Positions 8,404-16,481 of a DNA stretch of 64,000 nucleotides are shown here, piece by piece (the stretch's first letter is position 1; each line of letters starts with the position of its first letter). Under the pieces are notes generated by a model. It searched no databases and was not told where the DNA came from. It was given only the letters and a program-made list of their open reading frames with translations. This DNA is from Bacteroidota bacterium (GTDB taxonomy: Bacteria > Bacteroidota > Ignavibacteria > Kryptoniales > JAKASW01), in assembly GCA_021825585.1 (NCBI GenBank), contig JAKAGT010000013.1, positions 62,001 through 126,000 on the forward strand, given 5' to 3'. The translations under genes and the position numbers were made by a program.

Positions 8404-9800
8404 TGAGTTTTCTGTCCAAAGGATAATTGAGCGCGGCAGCAAATATCGCCGCTCGTTATGCGCTGCTGAAAGGCCAGCCTCCCTCCGGCGGAAAGTCCGG
8501 AGAGTATTCCCGCATCGAGCGCAGACATGAATGAACATACGGAGGGAGAATACGTCGAGCCGAAGAAACAACGGCTGATGACGATCTCGCCGTTTGCATC
8601 GCCGCGGAAGTCTATTTCAATCGCGTTATATATGATTCGCGAAAGCTTCATCACATCCTTCACGCTCTTTACGCCAAAGTCTTCCCGGAGACGCTGTCCC
8701 ATACGGTATGCACCCCGATATAGTCTCTCCTTTGTTGCCGTTTCCAGACCGAGCCTGACCGCGTCTTCCGCCCGTTCGTTTGTGAAGAGTGCATAGAGTC
8801 CGAGAAGCTCATGGAAATCATGTCCCTTCCATGGGGGCATGGGGATGCCGAATGCATCGACATACACCATCTTGTGACCGGCATTGCAGCCGAAACACTC
8901 CCTCCCTTCGAAATGGCCGAGGTAGTTGACGGTCATTCCGCCCCGTGCATTGTGACGGTCCTGAAAGTCCAGAACCTTCAGCCTGTCCTGTTCGGTAATA
9001 ATCCATTTTTCTTCCCGGAACACTTCGGCAGTCGGTTTCACTTCACTCAGCCACGCTTCATGCACACCGAGTGTCTCGAGGAAACGGACGAATTCCCCGG
9101 TTTGATTGCTTCGGATCATTTCCGGAGTCAGGACTGCAGATACGCCGACATCTATGCCGCCTATGCTTTTGAATACTTCTATGGCTCTCAAGGCTTCCCT
9201 GAATGCGCCGCGGTAGTTTCGGGCTGCATCATGAACTTTTTCGTCCCAGTGATCGAGGCTCACGGAGACGGAAAACAAACCTGCATTCTTCAGGTCGACG
9301 GCCAGTTGGTTTGTCAGCGTACACCCCGTTGTGAAGAGTTTTACCGCGCAATCGGCAGACACGCTCTCGACAATCCTCACAATGTCGCGGTTGAGAAGCG
9401 GCTCGCCGCCCGTAAGCCCCAGCCAGACTACTCCCATGTCCCGCAATTGCCGCGCGATGTCTATTATAGTCTCAGTTTCCATCACCCGGCCGCTCCTGCT
9501 CTTATTATAGCAGTAATTGCAATTCTGCGGACACTGGTTTGTGATGGCAATCTGTGCATGTGAGGGGCCGATGGTCCTGGCGATCAGGTGTTCATCCACA
9601 AAACGGGAATACGCCTTGCTGTTCAACGGCGGGAGGTGTGAATGGAGAATGAGGTTTCTTCCGACATTTCGCACTTTGAACTTGTTCATGTACGAGCACA
9701 TGAAGCGTGTGAGCGCCGGCCGAACTAATACCATCTGAGGATTTGACACAAATACCCTTGCCATTGCGGGCAGGTTCCTAAAAGCAGATATACTCTTCAT
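8400..9800 (-). CDS. Radical SAM protein paired with GMC oxidoreductase
   Basis: A radical SAM core motif C90-x3-C94-x2-C97 (CPQNCNYC) is followed by GLTGGEPLLN. A later CFGCNAGHKMVYVDAFG segment resembles the start of a SPASM/twitch auxiliary-cluster region, though it lacks the usual PC ending (MPPW instead). ATG at 9800 has better spacing from AGGAG than the ATG two codons upstream (9806). The two genes share four bases and are surely co-transcribed. No precursor-peptide gene was recognised nearby, so the substrate is unknown. Confidence 0.85.
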   Translation of the reverse strand: MKSISAFRNLPAMARVFVSNPQMVLVRPALTRFMCSYMNKFKVRNVGRNLILHSHLPPLNSKAYSRFVDEHLIARTIGPSHAQIAITNQCPQNCNYCYNKSRSGRVMETETIIDIARQLRDMGVVWLGLTGGEPLLNRDIVRIVESVSADCAVKLFTTGCTLTNQLAVDLKNAGLFSVSVSLDHWDEKVHDAARNYRGAFREALRAIEVFKSIGGIDVGVSAVLTPEMIRSNQTGEFVRFLETLGVHEAWLSEVKPTAEVFREEKWIITEQDRLKVLDFQDRHNARGGMTVNYLGHFEGRECFGCNAGHKMVYVDAFGIPMPPWKGHDFHELLGLYALFTNERAEDAVRLGLETATKERLYRGAYRMGQRLREDFGVKSVKDVMKLSRIIYNAIEIDFRGDANGEIVISRCFFGSTYSPSVCSFMSALDAGILSGLSAGGRLAFQQRITSGDICCRAQLSFGQKTQ

Positions 9801-9829
9801 ATGCATGTCTCCTGCGGTCTAAATGAACC

Positions 9830-10045
9830 ACCTCGCCGCAAGCGGCGGGCTGTCGCGTCATGCCCGAGTGCTTTTGTCGGGCATCCATAAATAGATTCCC
9901 GCTAAAGACATACGGGAATGACAACGTCGCAAGCGGCGGGGAATGTATCCCTCAGCGATTCAAACACAGAGGCACTGAGACACAGGGTGAACACGAGAGA
10001 GCCATTTCTCTGCGTCTCTTGTGTCTCCCGTGGTCTGATTTGAAC
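9830..10045. repeat. Cluster of dispersed palindromic and 'cacagag' repeats
   Basis: Between the radical SAM gene and the TonB receptor gene lie GCCGCAAGCGGC, a hairpin ATGCCCGA/TCGGGCAT, another ATTCCCG/CGGGAAT and a fourth GTCGCAAGCGGC. A CACAGAGGCACTGAGACACAG tract with its loose inverse follows at 9960-10030. Similar 'cacagag' text recurs at 32150-32225, 33410-33450 and 45580-45690. These are REP-like and other dispersed intergenic elements. Confidence 0.6.
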
Positions 10046-10061
10046 AATCGCGCCTCCGCTC

Positions 10062-12569
10062 TCAGAACTCCACCTCCAACCCGACCACCGGGAGTATCGC
10101 GAACTGGTACACGGTCTCGATCGTCCCGTCCGAATTGTACTGATAGAATGCGACGTTCTTCCGGTTAAGTACGTTTTGCACAGACAGGAACATAACAAGG
10201 TTCCACGCCTCGTAATTGAACCTGCTGGAGAAGGCGACATCGAACCGCTGGTAATCGGGATACCTGGCGGAGTTTATATTGTCCGTCGCAATCCACCACC
10301 CGCTGCTCCACTTCGACGTCCCTTCCCTGTGCTGTTCATCCGTCACGAATTCCATGGGGGTGTACGGCTTCCCCGTCGCATATCTGTACCGGAAGCTTAT
10401 TTCCATGTCGTCTGAAAAGGGAAGAATGTAGCTCGGATATTTCAGGTAGAACGGCATGTCGTTGAGTTGGGACCTCAATCCCGCAAACCTCTTTCCGAAG
10501 ATCGCTGTGGCCACATACGGGAAGTCATAATCCGAAGGAAAGGTCCTTCCTTCCATGCCGATTCGCGGGTCGTAAAACGTGCTGGTCATCCTCGAGAAAG
10601 CCAGCGTGCCGTAAAAGTCCCGGATGAGCTTCTGTTGAACAAGCACATCGAGACCGTACACATCCTGCCGTCCGATGTTGAGGAACTTCTGCGACCTGAA
10701 GGTTCGGTCATAAAAGTGGACGAAGGCCTCTGAAACCGGAAGGCGCGAGTACTTCTTGAAATATCCCTCGACATCGACCTTGAGACCGGGCGCCGGAAGA
10801 TATTCCACACCCAACACATAATGATCCGCCTCGGAGCTCTCCAGGTAGCGGTTTGTTTCGGTCTGGAACCTGTCGCCGAAATAAGGAAGAGCCGGCGTCT
10901 GGAAGAACTTTCCCAGCGAGAGGTTCAATGCGAGCCTGTCCGGCAGTATGGAATAAGAGGCGGAGAATCGGGGGCTGAAATCTCCGTTCCCGCTGTATGA
11001 CATGTAATCGTACCTGACGCCGACGTTCAGGACAAGCCGTTCGCCAAGGAGCCTCATCTTATCATTTATATAGGAGTAGGCCTTATGCTGATCGGGAAAG
11101 GGGAAATTGTAATCGATTATCGATGCGGGCAGCGTGACCGTAGCGTCAAAGTACCCGTCGCCGTTGATATCATAACGTGCGGTGTCTGCATCGACCGACT
11201 CGAGCGTCCTGAACTCTATAAATTTCAGCGAGCCACCGAAGTTTATCTCGTGGTTCCTGTCGAGATTCCATATAAATTCCGAGTTGAGGCATGTTTCTCC
11301 GTTGTCGGCATTCTGCCTGTAAACATCCCTTCTATATAGGATGTTTGTCGAATTGATCTTACCGCTTGAGCCGTAGTTCCTCTGGGTGAAATCGCTCGTT
11401 ACGTATGTGCCGTCATGATAATTGTTGCGCGATAGAGTCAAGATGGATACGAACCGGTCGGACCACTTGCTTTCCAGCGTGAGGCCGGCCGCGTACTGAT
11501 GCTGCTTCACATCGACATTGTACACGTCCACCGTATCGCTCCTCCCTGCGAGCGACAAATTCACCGTGTTCGGTTCCCCTTCGATGTTTATGAGATCGTT
11601 GCCGTAGATTCCGGAAAACGACAGGTTATGGATCCTCGACAGGTCGTAAACGACCCTCGACTGGATGTCGTAATACTTCGGTATCGCAGTGAGGCCGAAC
11701 GATCCCGCGATGAGATCTATGTAGCTTTTCCGCGCGGAGACCAGCCAGGATCCGGTTCTGCCGTTTATGTTTCCTTCGAGGACCGCACCATATCCGGCCA
11801 TCGAAAGATTCGCACTCCCGCTCAAGAGACGCTCCCTCGTTCCCTCCCTGCTGGTGATATTCATTACGGAAGACGACTTGTCGCCGTATTTGGATATGAA
11901 TCCTCCGGTAGAGAACTGTACGTCCTGTATCAGGTCCACATTAATCATGTTGATAGGACCGCCGGAGTTGTATTGGTTCGGGTAATGGTTCGTCGAATGT
12001 ATCTCCATGTGGTCGAGGACCGTGAGGTTTTCGTCCGGCGCTCCGCCCCGCACCAGCAATTCGTTCGTCTGGTCCGTCGAGAAAGAGACGCCTGCCATCG
12101 CCTGGAGAATTCTCTGGAAGTCCTGGTCGGAGCCGGGCGACCTTCTCACTTCCTCGGCGCCGAGAACCACGGTGCTCATCGTGTTTTCAATTGAAGCCTT
12201 GTCGAAATAGTCCGGAGTAACGGTTACCTGTCCCAACTCGAGAGGTGCCTCGATCATTTTTATTACGACGTGCGTCTCTCCGCCGGTCGTGACGATGATG
12301 TCGGTCTTCACGATTGCCTGGTATCCGAGTAGACTCGCCTTCAGGGAATAACTTCCGACGGGGGCTGCGATTCTGAACCTCCCGTTTTCATCCGTAGATG
12401 ATCCCGTGTTCATCAGCTCGTTGATCATCATATTGACTCCGACCAGCGGCTCGCCGGTCTTGGCGTCTGAGACGAAGCCTGTAATTCTCCCGGTCTGGGA
12501 GAGCACCTGACTTTCAAGAAAACAAAAGAATACTATAAGAGTGGCAACAGTTTTCAAAGTTTTTCTCAT
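10062..12569 (-). CDS. TonB-dependent outer-membrane receptor with CarboxypepD_reg-like domain
   Basis: An 835-residue protein. A signal peptide (TLIVFFCFLESQVLSQ) is followed by a beta-sandwich domain (GRITGFVSDAKTGEPLVGVN, residues 27-110), a plug domain (LLVRGGAPDENLTVLDHMEI) and a long series of amphipathic strands ending in the aromatic-rich C-terminus (VVGLEVEF). This is the usual Bacteroidota layout for uptake of large or scarce substrates across the outer membrane. No SusD partner, substrate-binding lipoprotein or regulator is adjacent, so the ligand is unknown. Confidence 0.92.
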   Translation of the reverse strand: MRKTLKTVATLIVFFCFLESQVLSQTGRITGFVSDAKTGEPLVGVNMMINELMNTGSSTDENGRFRIAAPVGSYSLKASLLGYQAIVKTDIIVTTGGETHVVIKMIEAPLELGQVTVTPDYFDKASIENTMSTVVLGAEEVRRSPGSDQDFQRILQAMAGVSFSTDQTNELLVRGGAPDENLTVLDHMEIHSTNHYPNQYNSGGPINMINVDLIQDVQFSTGGFISKYGDKSSSVMNITSREGTRERLLSGSANLSMAGYGAVLEGNINGRTGSWLVSARKSYIDLIAGSFGLTAIPKYYDIQSRVVYDLSRIHNLSFSGIYGNDLINIEGEPNTVNLSLAGRSDTVDVYNVDVKQHQYAAGLTLESKWSDRFVSILTLSRNNYHDGTYVTSDFTQRNYGSSGKINSTNILYRRDVYRQNADNGETCLNSEFIWNLDRNHEINFGGSLKFIEFRTLESVDADTARYDINGDGYFDATVTLPASIIDYNFPFPDQHKAYSYINDKMRLLGERLVLNVGVRYDYMSYSGNGDFSPRFSASYSILPDRLALNLSLGKFFQTPALPYFGDRFQTETNRYLESSEADHYVLGVEYLPAPGLKVDVEGYFKKYSRLPVSEAFVHFYDRTFRSQKFLNIGRQDVYGLDVLVQQKLIRDFYGTLAFSRMTSTFYDPRIGMEGRTFPSDYDFPYVATAIFGKRFAGLRSQLNDMPFYLKYPSYILPFSDDMEISFRYRYATGKPYTPMEFVTDEQHREGTSKWSSGWWIATDNINSARYPDYQRFDVAFSSRFNYEAWNLVMFLSVQNVLNRKNVAFYQYNSDGTIETVYQFAILPVVGLEVEF

Positions 12570-12889
12570 CTGTAATTATTGGAAACAGCTTGTGCCCTGA
12601 CATTACTTAATACGCATCTCTGTCCCGCCCGGTTACAAGACACGATCATGAGTGCCGCCGGACGCGGTCACGGGAAAGCCCGTTGAGCGCTGCGACATCG
12701 AAAATGGAGCACGAATCCAGAATGGTGAGAGTTTGAACCGCTGACAGAATAAGATAAGAAGACGAGGGAGATTACACAATCAACTTGAAGGGCATAAAGC
12801 ATCGAGCAAAGGGCGAAGGGCGTGGGACATAGAGAAATCAACTTGAGGCGAAGGGTTTTGCGGGCCTGAACTCTGTAGTCCCGATCGAT
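12570..12889. other. Upstream region of the TonB receptor gene, with a short dispersed repeat
   Basis: No gene was found. Around 12788-12833 the sequence 'agggcataaagcatcgagcaaagggcgaagggcg' type text (purine-rich near-repeats of GGGCATAAAGC and GGGCGAAGGGC) looks like another dispersed intergenic element. A promoter for the receptor gene must lie here, but no convincing box was found. Confidence 0.35.
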
Positions 12890-13687
12890 GTGTATGACGG
12901 CGAGTTTTCTTTTTTCATTTCCTTCTTGACATTACATGGTACAGTTGCTAAGTTGCCTTCGGCGGAGCAGAAGAGGGCAAAATGCGGGTGTGTCATGCGG
13001 ATGAGCGGCGGTTTATCCCATTATTCATTTAGACATGGCGGCTCCCCTGCCACGGCACAGTTAGGCTGCGGTTCCGCACATGAACAGTCAACCAGGGTGA
13101 TCAACCGATATGATGGCTGTGGTGATACCTCGATATCATCGCAGTCCCGAACATATGCGTACTTGGCTGGTTTTTCGGGGGTTTCTGCAGACTCTAACCG
13201 TCGTTCCGGCCGCGTCAACGCATTTGCCGGAGGCCCGCCCCAGCTTTCCTGTGCGGGTGGCATACCGGCTGACGGCCCGTATGTACTTACCGATCGCACT
13301 GGCAAGCTTTCCGGCGGCCCAAATGTCCTCGCCGATGCTCATTACGTCATTGCCGGAGGCTTTAACCTCCTGAATTATCTTTCCAGCACCCTTTCCCACG
13401 GCCCGAACGTGCTTGCCGATCACATTCATCTCCTATCCGACGGCTCTTGCCCGCTTGCCGGGGAGTCTAACCTTGCTGCAGGACCCATTTTCTGGCCGAA
13501 TAACGCGTTGTTTTCGTTTTCAGCCGCGGCCCTCAATCTTTCGACCCCCAAAACCCTTGAAATGTACAGATTGTCCGGGCCCATTCCCGGAGGCAATGCC
13601 GAAGATTCTTGCTTTGAAACGGGTGCCTTTTTCGGCAAACCAGATTACAGTCCATTCCAATACGACAGTGATTCTCACCTGAAATAG
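12890..13687 (+). other. Long open frame over a 21-nt-periodic (heptad) tract; coding status unclear
   Basis: A 265-codon open frame whose middle (about 13230-13500) repeats with a 7-codon period, for example GPNVLAD twice and the related GPYVLTD and SNLAAGP. The opposite strand shows the same period as x-GK-xxxA heptads between 13136 and 13429. DNA-level 21-nt periodicity keeps frames open on both strands, so an open frame here is weak evidence for a gene. No family was recognised and no clear ribosome binding site was found. The tract ends 80 bp before the next gene. Confidence 0.3.
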
Positions 13688-13766
13688 GATTCTCGTCCGA
13701 ATTCCAAGATAGATTTGGAACGGGATCAACAACCGAAAGAAAAACAAAATCAGGAAAGGATCAATC

Positions 13767-14450
13767 ATGGAAAAAATGGACTCGACAATTCAGCAAGCTG
13801 AAATGCTCAAAGTTACGTGCGGCAGACATGCAGCCGATGGAACCACGAACGGGATCCCGGACAACCAGATCCAGACTCTATCGGTGCAGACAACAGGCGC
13901 TTCCCAGAAAGATACCAACCAGAAGAACGCGATCGAAATCGTGTCAAGCCTCACTGTCCGGCAGAACGAGCTAATCAAGAAGGGGGACTCGCTGGTCGTC
14001 AGAACAAGAGAGGCAGCCAAGGGAGCCTACGGCGAGGACGACAGGGCAAAGATGAATGAGTTCCATGTCGGGAACAAGATTCCGGTCACTGTTAAGGGGC
14101 TGATCTCGGAGTTGAGGTACACCGGGAACGTCGCGTCGAGCCACAAGACCGACCTCGCAAATCACGGGATCAAGGATGAGCAGATAGGGCAGCTCACAGG
14201 CACGGCGGACGAGCTGTCATCCGTCGACAGCGAGCAGGAGGCGGCAAAGAAGAAGCAGAAAGCCGCGACGAAGGAGCGGGACACCGCGATGAAAGCTCTT
14301 CAGAAGACGATACGGAAGATACAGCACACTGCGAAATCGGTCTTTGCCGATCAGCCGTCAGTGCTGATTGAGTTCGAGTCGATAACGAAGCGGCGCGGTC
14401 CGGGCGGGCAAAAGAACGCTTCGCCGCCTGCCGGGCCGCCGGCGCAGTAA
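13767..14450 (+). CDS. Conserved-looking hypothetical protein, helical and charged
   Basis: A 227-residue protein not assigned to any family. AGGAAAGG lies about 6-10 nt before the ATG. The sequence is mostly polar and helix-favouring, with a Lys/Ala-rich probable coiled coil at residues 150-195 (EAAKKKQKAATKERDTAMKA) and a Pro/Gly-rich tail (PGGQKNASPPAGPPAQ). It has no signal peptide or membrane segment. It directly follows the heptad-repeat tract, so the two may belong together. Confidence 0.6.
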   Translation: MEKMDSTIQQAEMLKVTCGRHAADGTTNGIPDNQIQTLSVQTTGASQKDTNQKNAIEIVSSLTVRQNELIKKGDSLVVRTREAAKGAYGEDDRAKMNEFHVGNKIPVTVKGLISELRYTGNVASSHKTDLANHGIKDEQIGQLTGTADELSSVDSEQEAAKKKQKAATKERDTAMKALQKTIRKIQHTAKSVFADQPSVLIEFESITKRRGPGGQKNASPPAGPPAQ

Positions 14451-14467
14451 GCGCCGTGCGCTGCGAC

Positions 14468-14497
14468 CCGCCGCACAGCAGCTTCTGTGCGGCGGGG
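14468..14497. terminator. GC-rich hairpin between convergent genes
   Basis: An 11-bp perfect stem (CCGCCGCACAG / CTGTGCGGCGG) sits between the ends of the convergent genes at 14450 and 14500. There is no T run, so it may be a REP-like element, not a classical terminator. Confidence 0.4.
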
Positions 14498-14499
14498 AC

Positions 14500-14898
14500 T
14501 CATTGCAGTTTAATGTCAACCCAGCGAACGCCGGGATCCAGAACTACAGCCAGGAAGCAGAAGCTAGCGACAGTTGAACTGTCGCGGGACACGGTGCGGG
14601 AGTTAAACTCCCGCACACCAGTAGAGTTTACCCCGCCGAAAGACGGGGCCGGACTCGGGATAGTCGATGAAGACTGCGATCTGGCTTCTTCACTTTCCGA
14701 CGAATATTCTATCAGTTCCCCCTGGCTGCATTGGAGGACTTCGCAGAGTTTGTCGAGAGTGGAAAACCTTATGGCCTTTGCCTTTTCGTTCTTGAGTATT
14801 GAAAGATTCGCCTGAGTTATGCCGACCTTTTCCGAAAGCTCTGTCAGGGAAATCTTACGCTTAGCCATCATCACGTCGAGGTTTATTCTAATCGCCAT
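14500..14898 (-). CDS. XRE-family (YozG-like) transcriptional regulator with unusual C-terminal extension
   Basis: Residues 1-66 form a Cro/CI helix-turn-helix (AIRINLDVMMAKRKISLTEL, then VGITQANLSILKNEKAKAI) ending in GELIEY, where YozG-like regulators normally stop. A further 66 residues follow, low in complexity and partly encoded by a perfect DNA palindrome (14594-14616). This regulator type is typically paired with a DUF2975 membrane protein, and such a gene lies just upstream. The extension may be read-through into repeat DNA after loss of the native stop. Confidence 0.85.
   Translation of the reverse strand: MAIRINLDVMMAKRKISLTELSEKVGITQANLSILKNEKAKAIRFSTLDKLCEVLQCSQGELIEYSSESEEARSQSSSTIPSPAPSFGGVNSTGVREFNSRTVSRDSSTVASFCFLAVVLDPGVRWVDIKLQ
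14594..14616. repeat. Perfect palindrome within the regulator's C-terminal extension
   Basis: GTGCGGGAGTT-A-AACTCCCGCAC has an 11-bp stem with a single-base loop, too perfect for ordinary coding sequence. It lies in the part of the XRE gene that has no counterpart in the usual family. Confidence 0.6.
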
Positions 14899-14907
14899 TC
14901 CATATTC

Positions 14908-15255
14908 CTAAACTATCATCTCATTTTCTTCTTCCAGAGAGGTGCCGGCCCTGAAAACCTCAGAGAGGATGAAAAGAAATAATCCAACCATGAAACAGGT
15001 AAACAGAATCGAGTTCCCACCGGAGGGTACCAGCACCATATCCTTGAATTTTACGGCAGACAGGACAGAACTGAGCACGAGGTTTCTCGAGAGCAGTAAG
15101 AACACGATCAACGGGTACGCCCCGCAGCCGAGATCCCACTCGGGAACTGGAAGCGGTCTATGGGGAGCACGGAGGGTCGAAAGAACTTGGTCAATCGGAG
15201 GAATAGTGTTGCCACGACTTCGCAAAAGGTGGCTCAAGGATATATTAAGATGCAT
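14908..15255 (-). pseudogene. DUF2975 membrane protein, probably 5'-truncated
   Basis: The C-terminal half matches DUF2975 proteins: a transmembrane helix (SILFTCFMVGLFLFILSEVF) followed by the family's closing RxGxxLEEENEMIV. The first about 45 residues look like unrelated sequence, and the expected N-terminal helices are missing (about 115 instead of roughly 160 residues). It sits 10 bp upstream of the XRE regulator in the normal order for this pair. I infer that a truncation or frameshift destroyed the 5' part. Confidence 0.6.
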
Positions 15256-15388
15256 TTGACAGCACCAGGTGCGCTACGTGGAAGATGTGTCTGCTTCGAG
15301 GTCTCAATCCGCAGGAACTCTTCAGGACCGACATCCCCGGCCGCGGGAATGAACTTCACGGGGTGGTTTGTTCCCCGGGCCCTTCCCT

Positions 15389-15922
15389 CTAGAGCCTTAT
15401 CCTGACCCCAACCGCTCCGTCGAAGTCGAGGTCGAAGATGCGGCTGGCCACAACGAGCGGGCCGGATTCGACGAAAAATTCGGCCGGACCCCCTCCCGGA
15501 GTAATCGTCATCCCAACGGTCGCAGTACCGCCTATCTCGAACCTGTTGTCCTCGGCGGCGGCGAATCTTTCCCTGTTCGGCTCGTGAGTGTAAAACGCGT
15601 TGATCCCCTTCGCGAACGCTATCGCCAGGCCCGGACCGGCATAAAATCCGAACGGCCCTGAGCCGAATAAATCGAACTGCCATACATAATCGAGCTGAAG
15701 CCTCGGGGAGCCGAAGTAATCGGGCCCGAAACCGACATCGAGCGCATGGTCTACGCCGATAGGGCAGCGTACAGTCACACCGGAGGGATCACCGAACACT
15801 CCGCCGACACTGATGCGCCTCCCTCCGGCAACCTGGGCCAGCGATACACCGGTGGCGATAAGCATACAGAGAACTGATACTGCGGCGAACCGCGCAGCTT
15901 TGATGGTGCACAATGACGACAT
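15389..15922 (-). CDS. Secreted/outer-membrane beta-barrel-like protein of unknown function
   Basis: Starting at ATG 15922 gives 177 residues with a signal peptide (FAAVSVLCMLIATGVSLAQ) and alternating glycine/aromatic strands such as VDHALDVGFGPDY, FGFYAGPGLAIAF and PLVVASRIFDLDFDGAVGVR, as in small outer-membrane barrels. The open frame extends 67 codons further upstream, but the signal peptide would then be internal. Function unknown. It is transcribed away from the CRISPR locus. Confidence 0.65.
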   Translation of the reverse strand: MSSLCTIKAARFAAVSVLCMLIATGVSLAQVAGGRRISVGGVFGDPSGVTVRCPIGVDHALDVGFGPDYFGSPRLQLDYVWQFDLFGSGPFGFYAGPGLAIAFAKGINAFYTHEPNRERFAAAEDNRFEIGGTATVGMTITPGGGPAEFFVESGPLVVASRIFDLDFDGAVGVRIRL

Positions 15923-16325
15923 GACTAATATATAACCCCTGCGGCTGCCGGAGAGTTCAATGCCGCGGATGAAAAAAGATGCGTGCGCTCTCTTCAACCC
16001 GAGCATCAGTGGCGGGATCCATTTCAGCCGGAGGAGATTTGTCATCACCGGAGGCACACCCTGTTCCACCCGGCCTGCAGAGCAAAGGACTTCCACGCCA
16101 GGGAACCATCCAAGGACATGCAAAGGCGCAAATTCCTGCCCGCAATACTCATTCCCTGAGAGATCCTTGGCCTTTTTGATTTTAAGAAGAGTGACGGATA
16201 TATTCTGACAGGAAAGAATAGTCAGGGCTAAGCATTAAAGGATGTCAGGCGAGATGGTGATAGTAAAATCCGGGGCGATTTCACTCGTGGGAGAGAATTA
16301 CCAAAGTCGGTTGAAAACCAGCTTA
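15923..16325. other. Intergenic region without recognisable feature
   Basis: Between the barrel protein start and the tracrRNA terminator I find short overlapping open frames only and no convincing gene, repeat or promoter. Confidence 0.35.
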
Positions 16326-16326
16326 A

Positions 16327-16462
16327 AATAAAAATGCCCATTAAGTACGAGCGGGCACCAATAAAGAAGCGCCACAGTAGTTTGCGGCGCTCGAGAGCAA
16401 ATCGCTCTGCGGCTTATAGCCTTGTTGTGATTTGCACAAGCAATATAATGGATTTTCATACT
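16327..16462 (-). ncRNA. tracrRNA of the type II-C CRISPR system
   Basis: On the minus strand an anti-repeat begins near 16462 with GAAAATCC (pairs with GGATTTTC of the repeat), then a bulge, then GCAAATCACAAC (16424-16435), which pairs perfectly with GTTGTGATTTGC of the repeat. The tail folds into GGCT-ATA-AGCC, AGAGC-GATTT-GCTCT and AGCGCC...GGCGCT. It ends in a terminator, TGCCC...GGGCA followed by TTTTTATTTT (16327-16358). The orientation means the array should be read on the minus strand so that crRNAs carry spacer then GTTGTG repeat. The RNA is divergent from cas9, with its start at or just before the cas9 ATG. Confidence 0.85.
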
Positions 16463-16481
16463 TGATTGCAAGGAGAAAGCC

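Noticed and set aside
11499-12194. Long plus-strand open frame inside the TonB receptor region
   Set aside because: Antisense shadow of a clear 835-codon receptor gene.
13136-13429. Minus-strand heptad open frame as a separate gene
   Set aside because: The 21-nt DNA period keeps several frames open on both strands, and no ribosome binding site was found.
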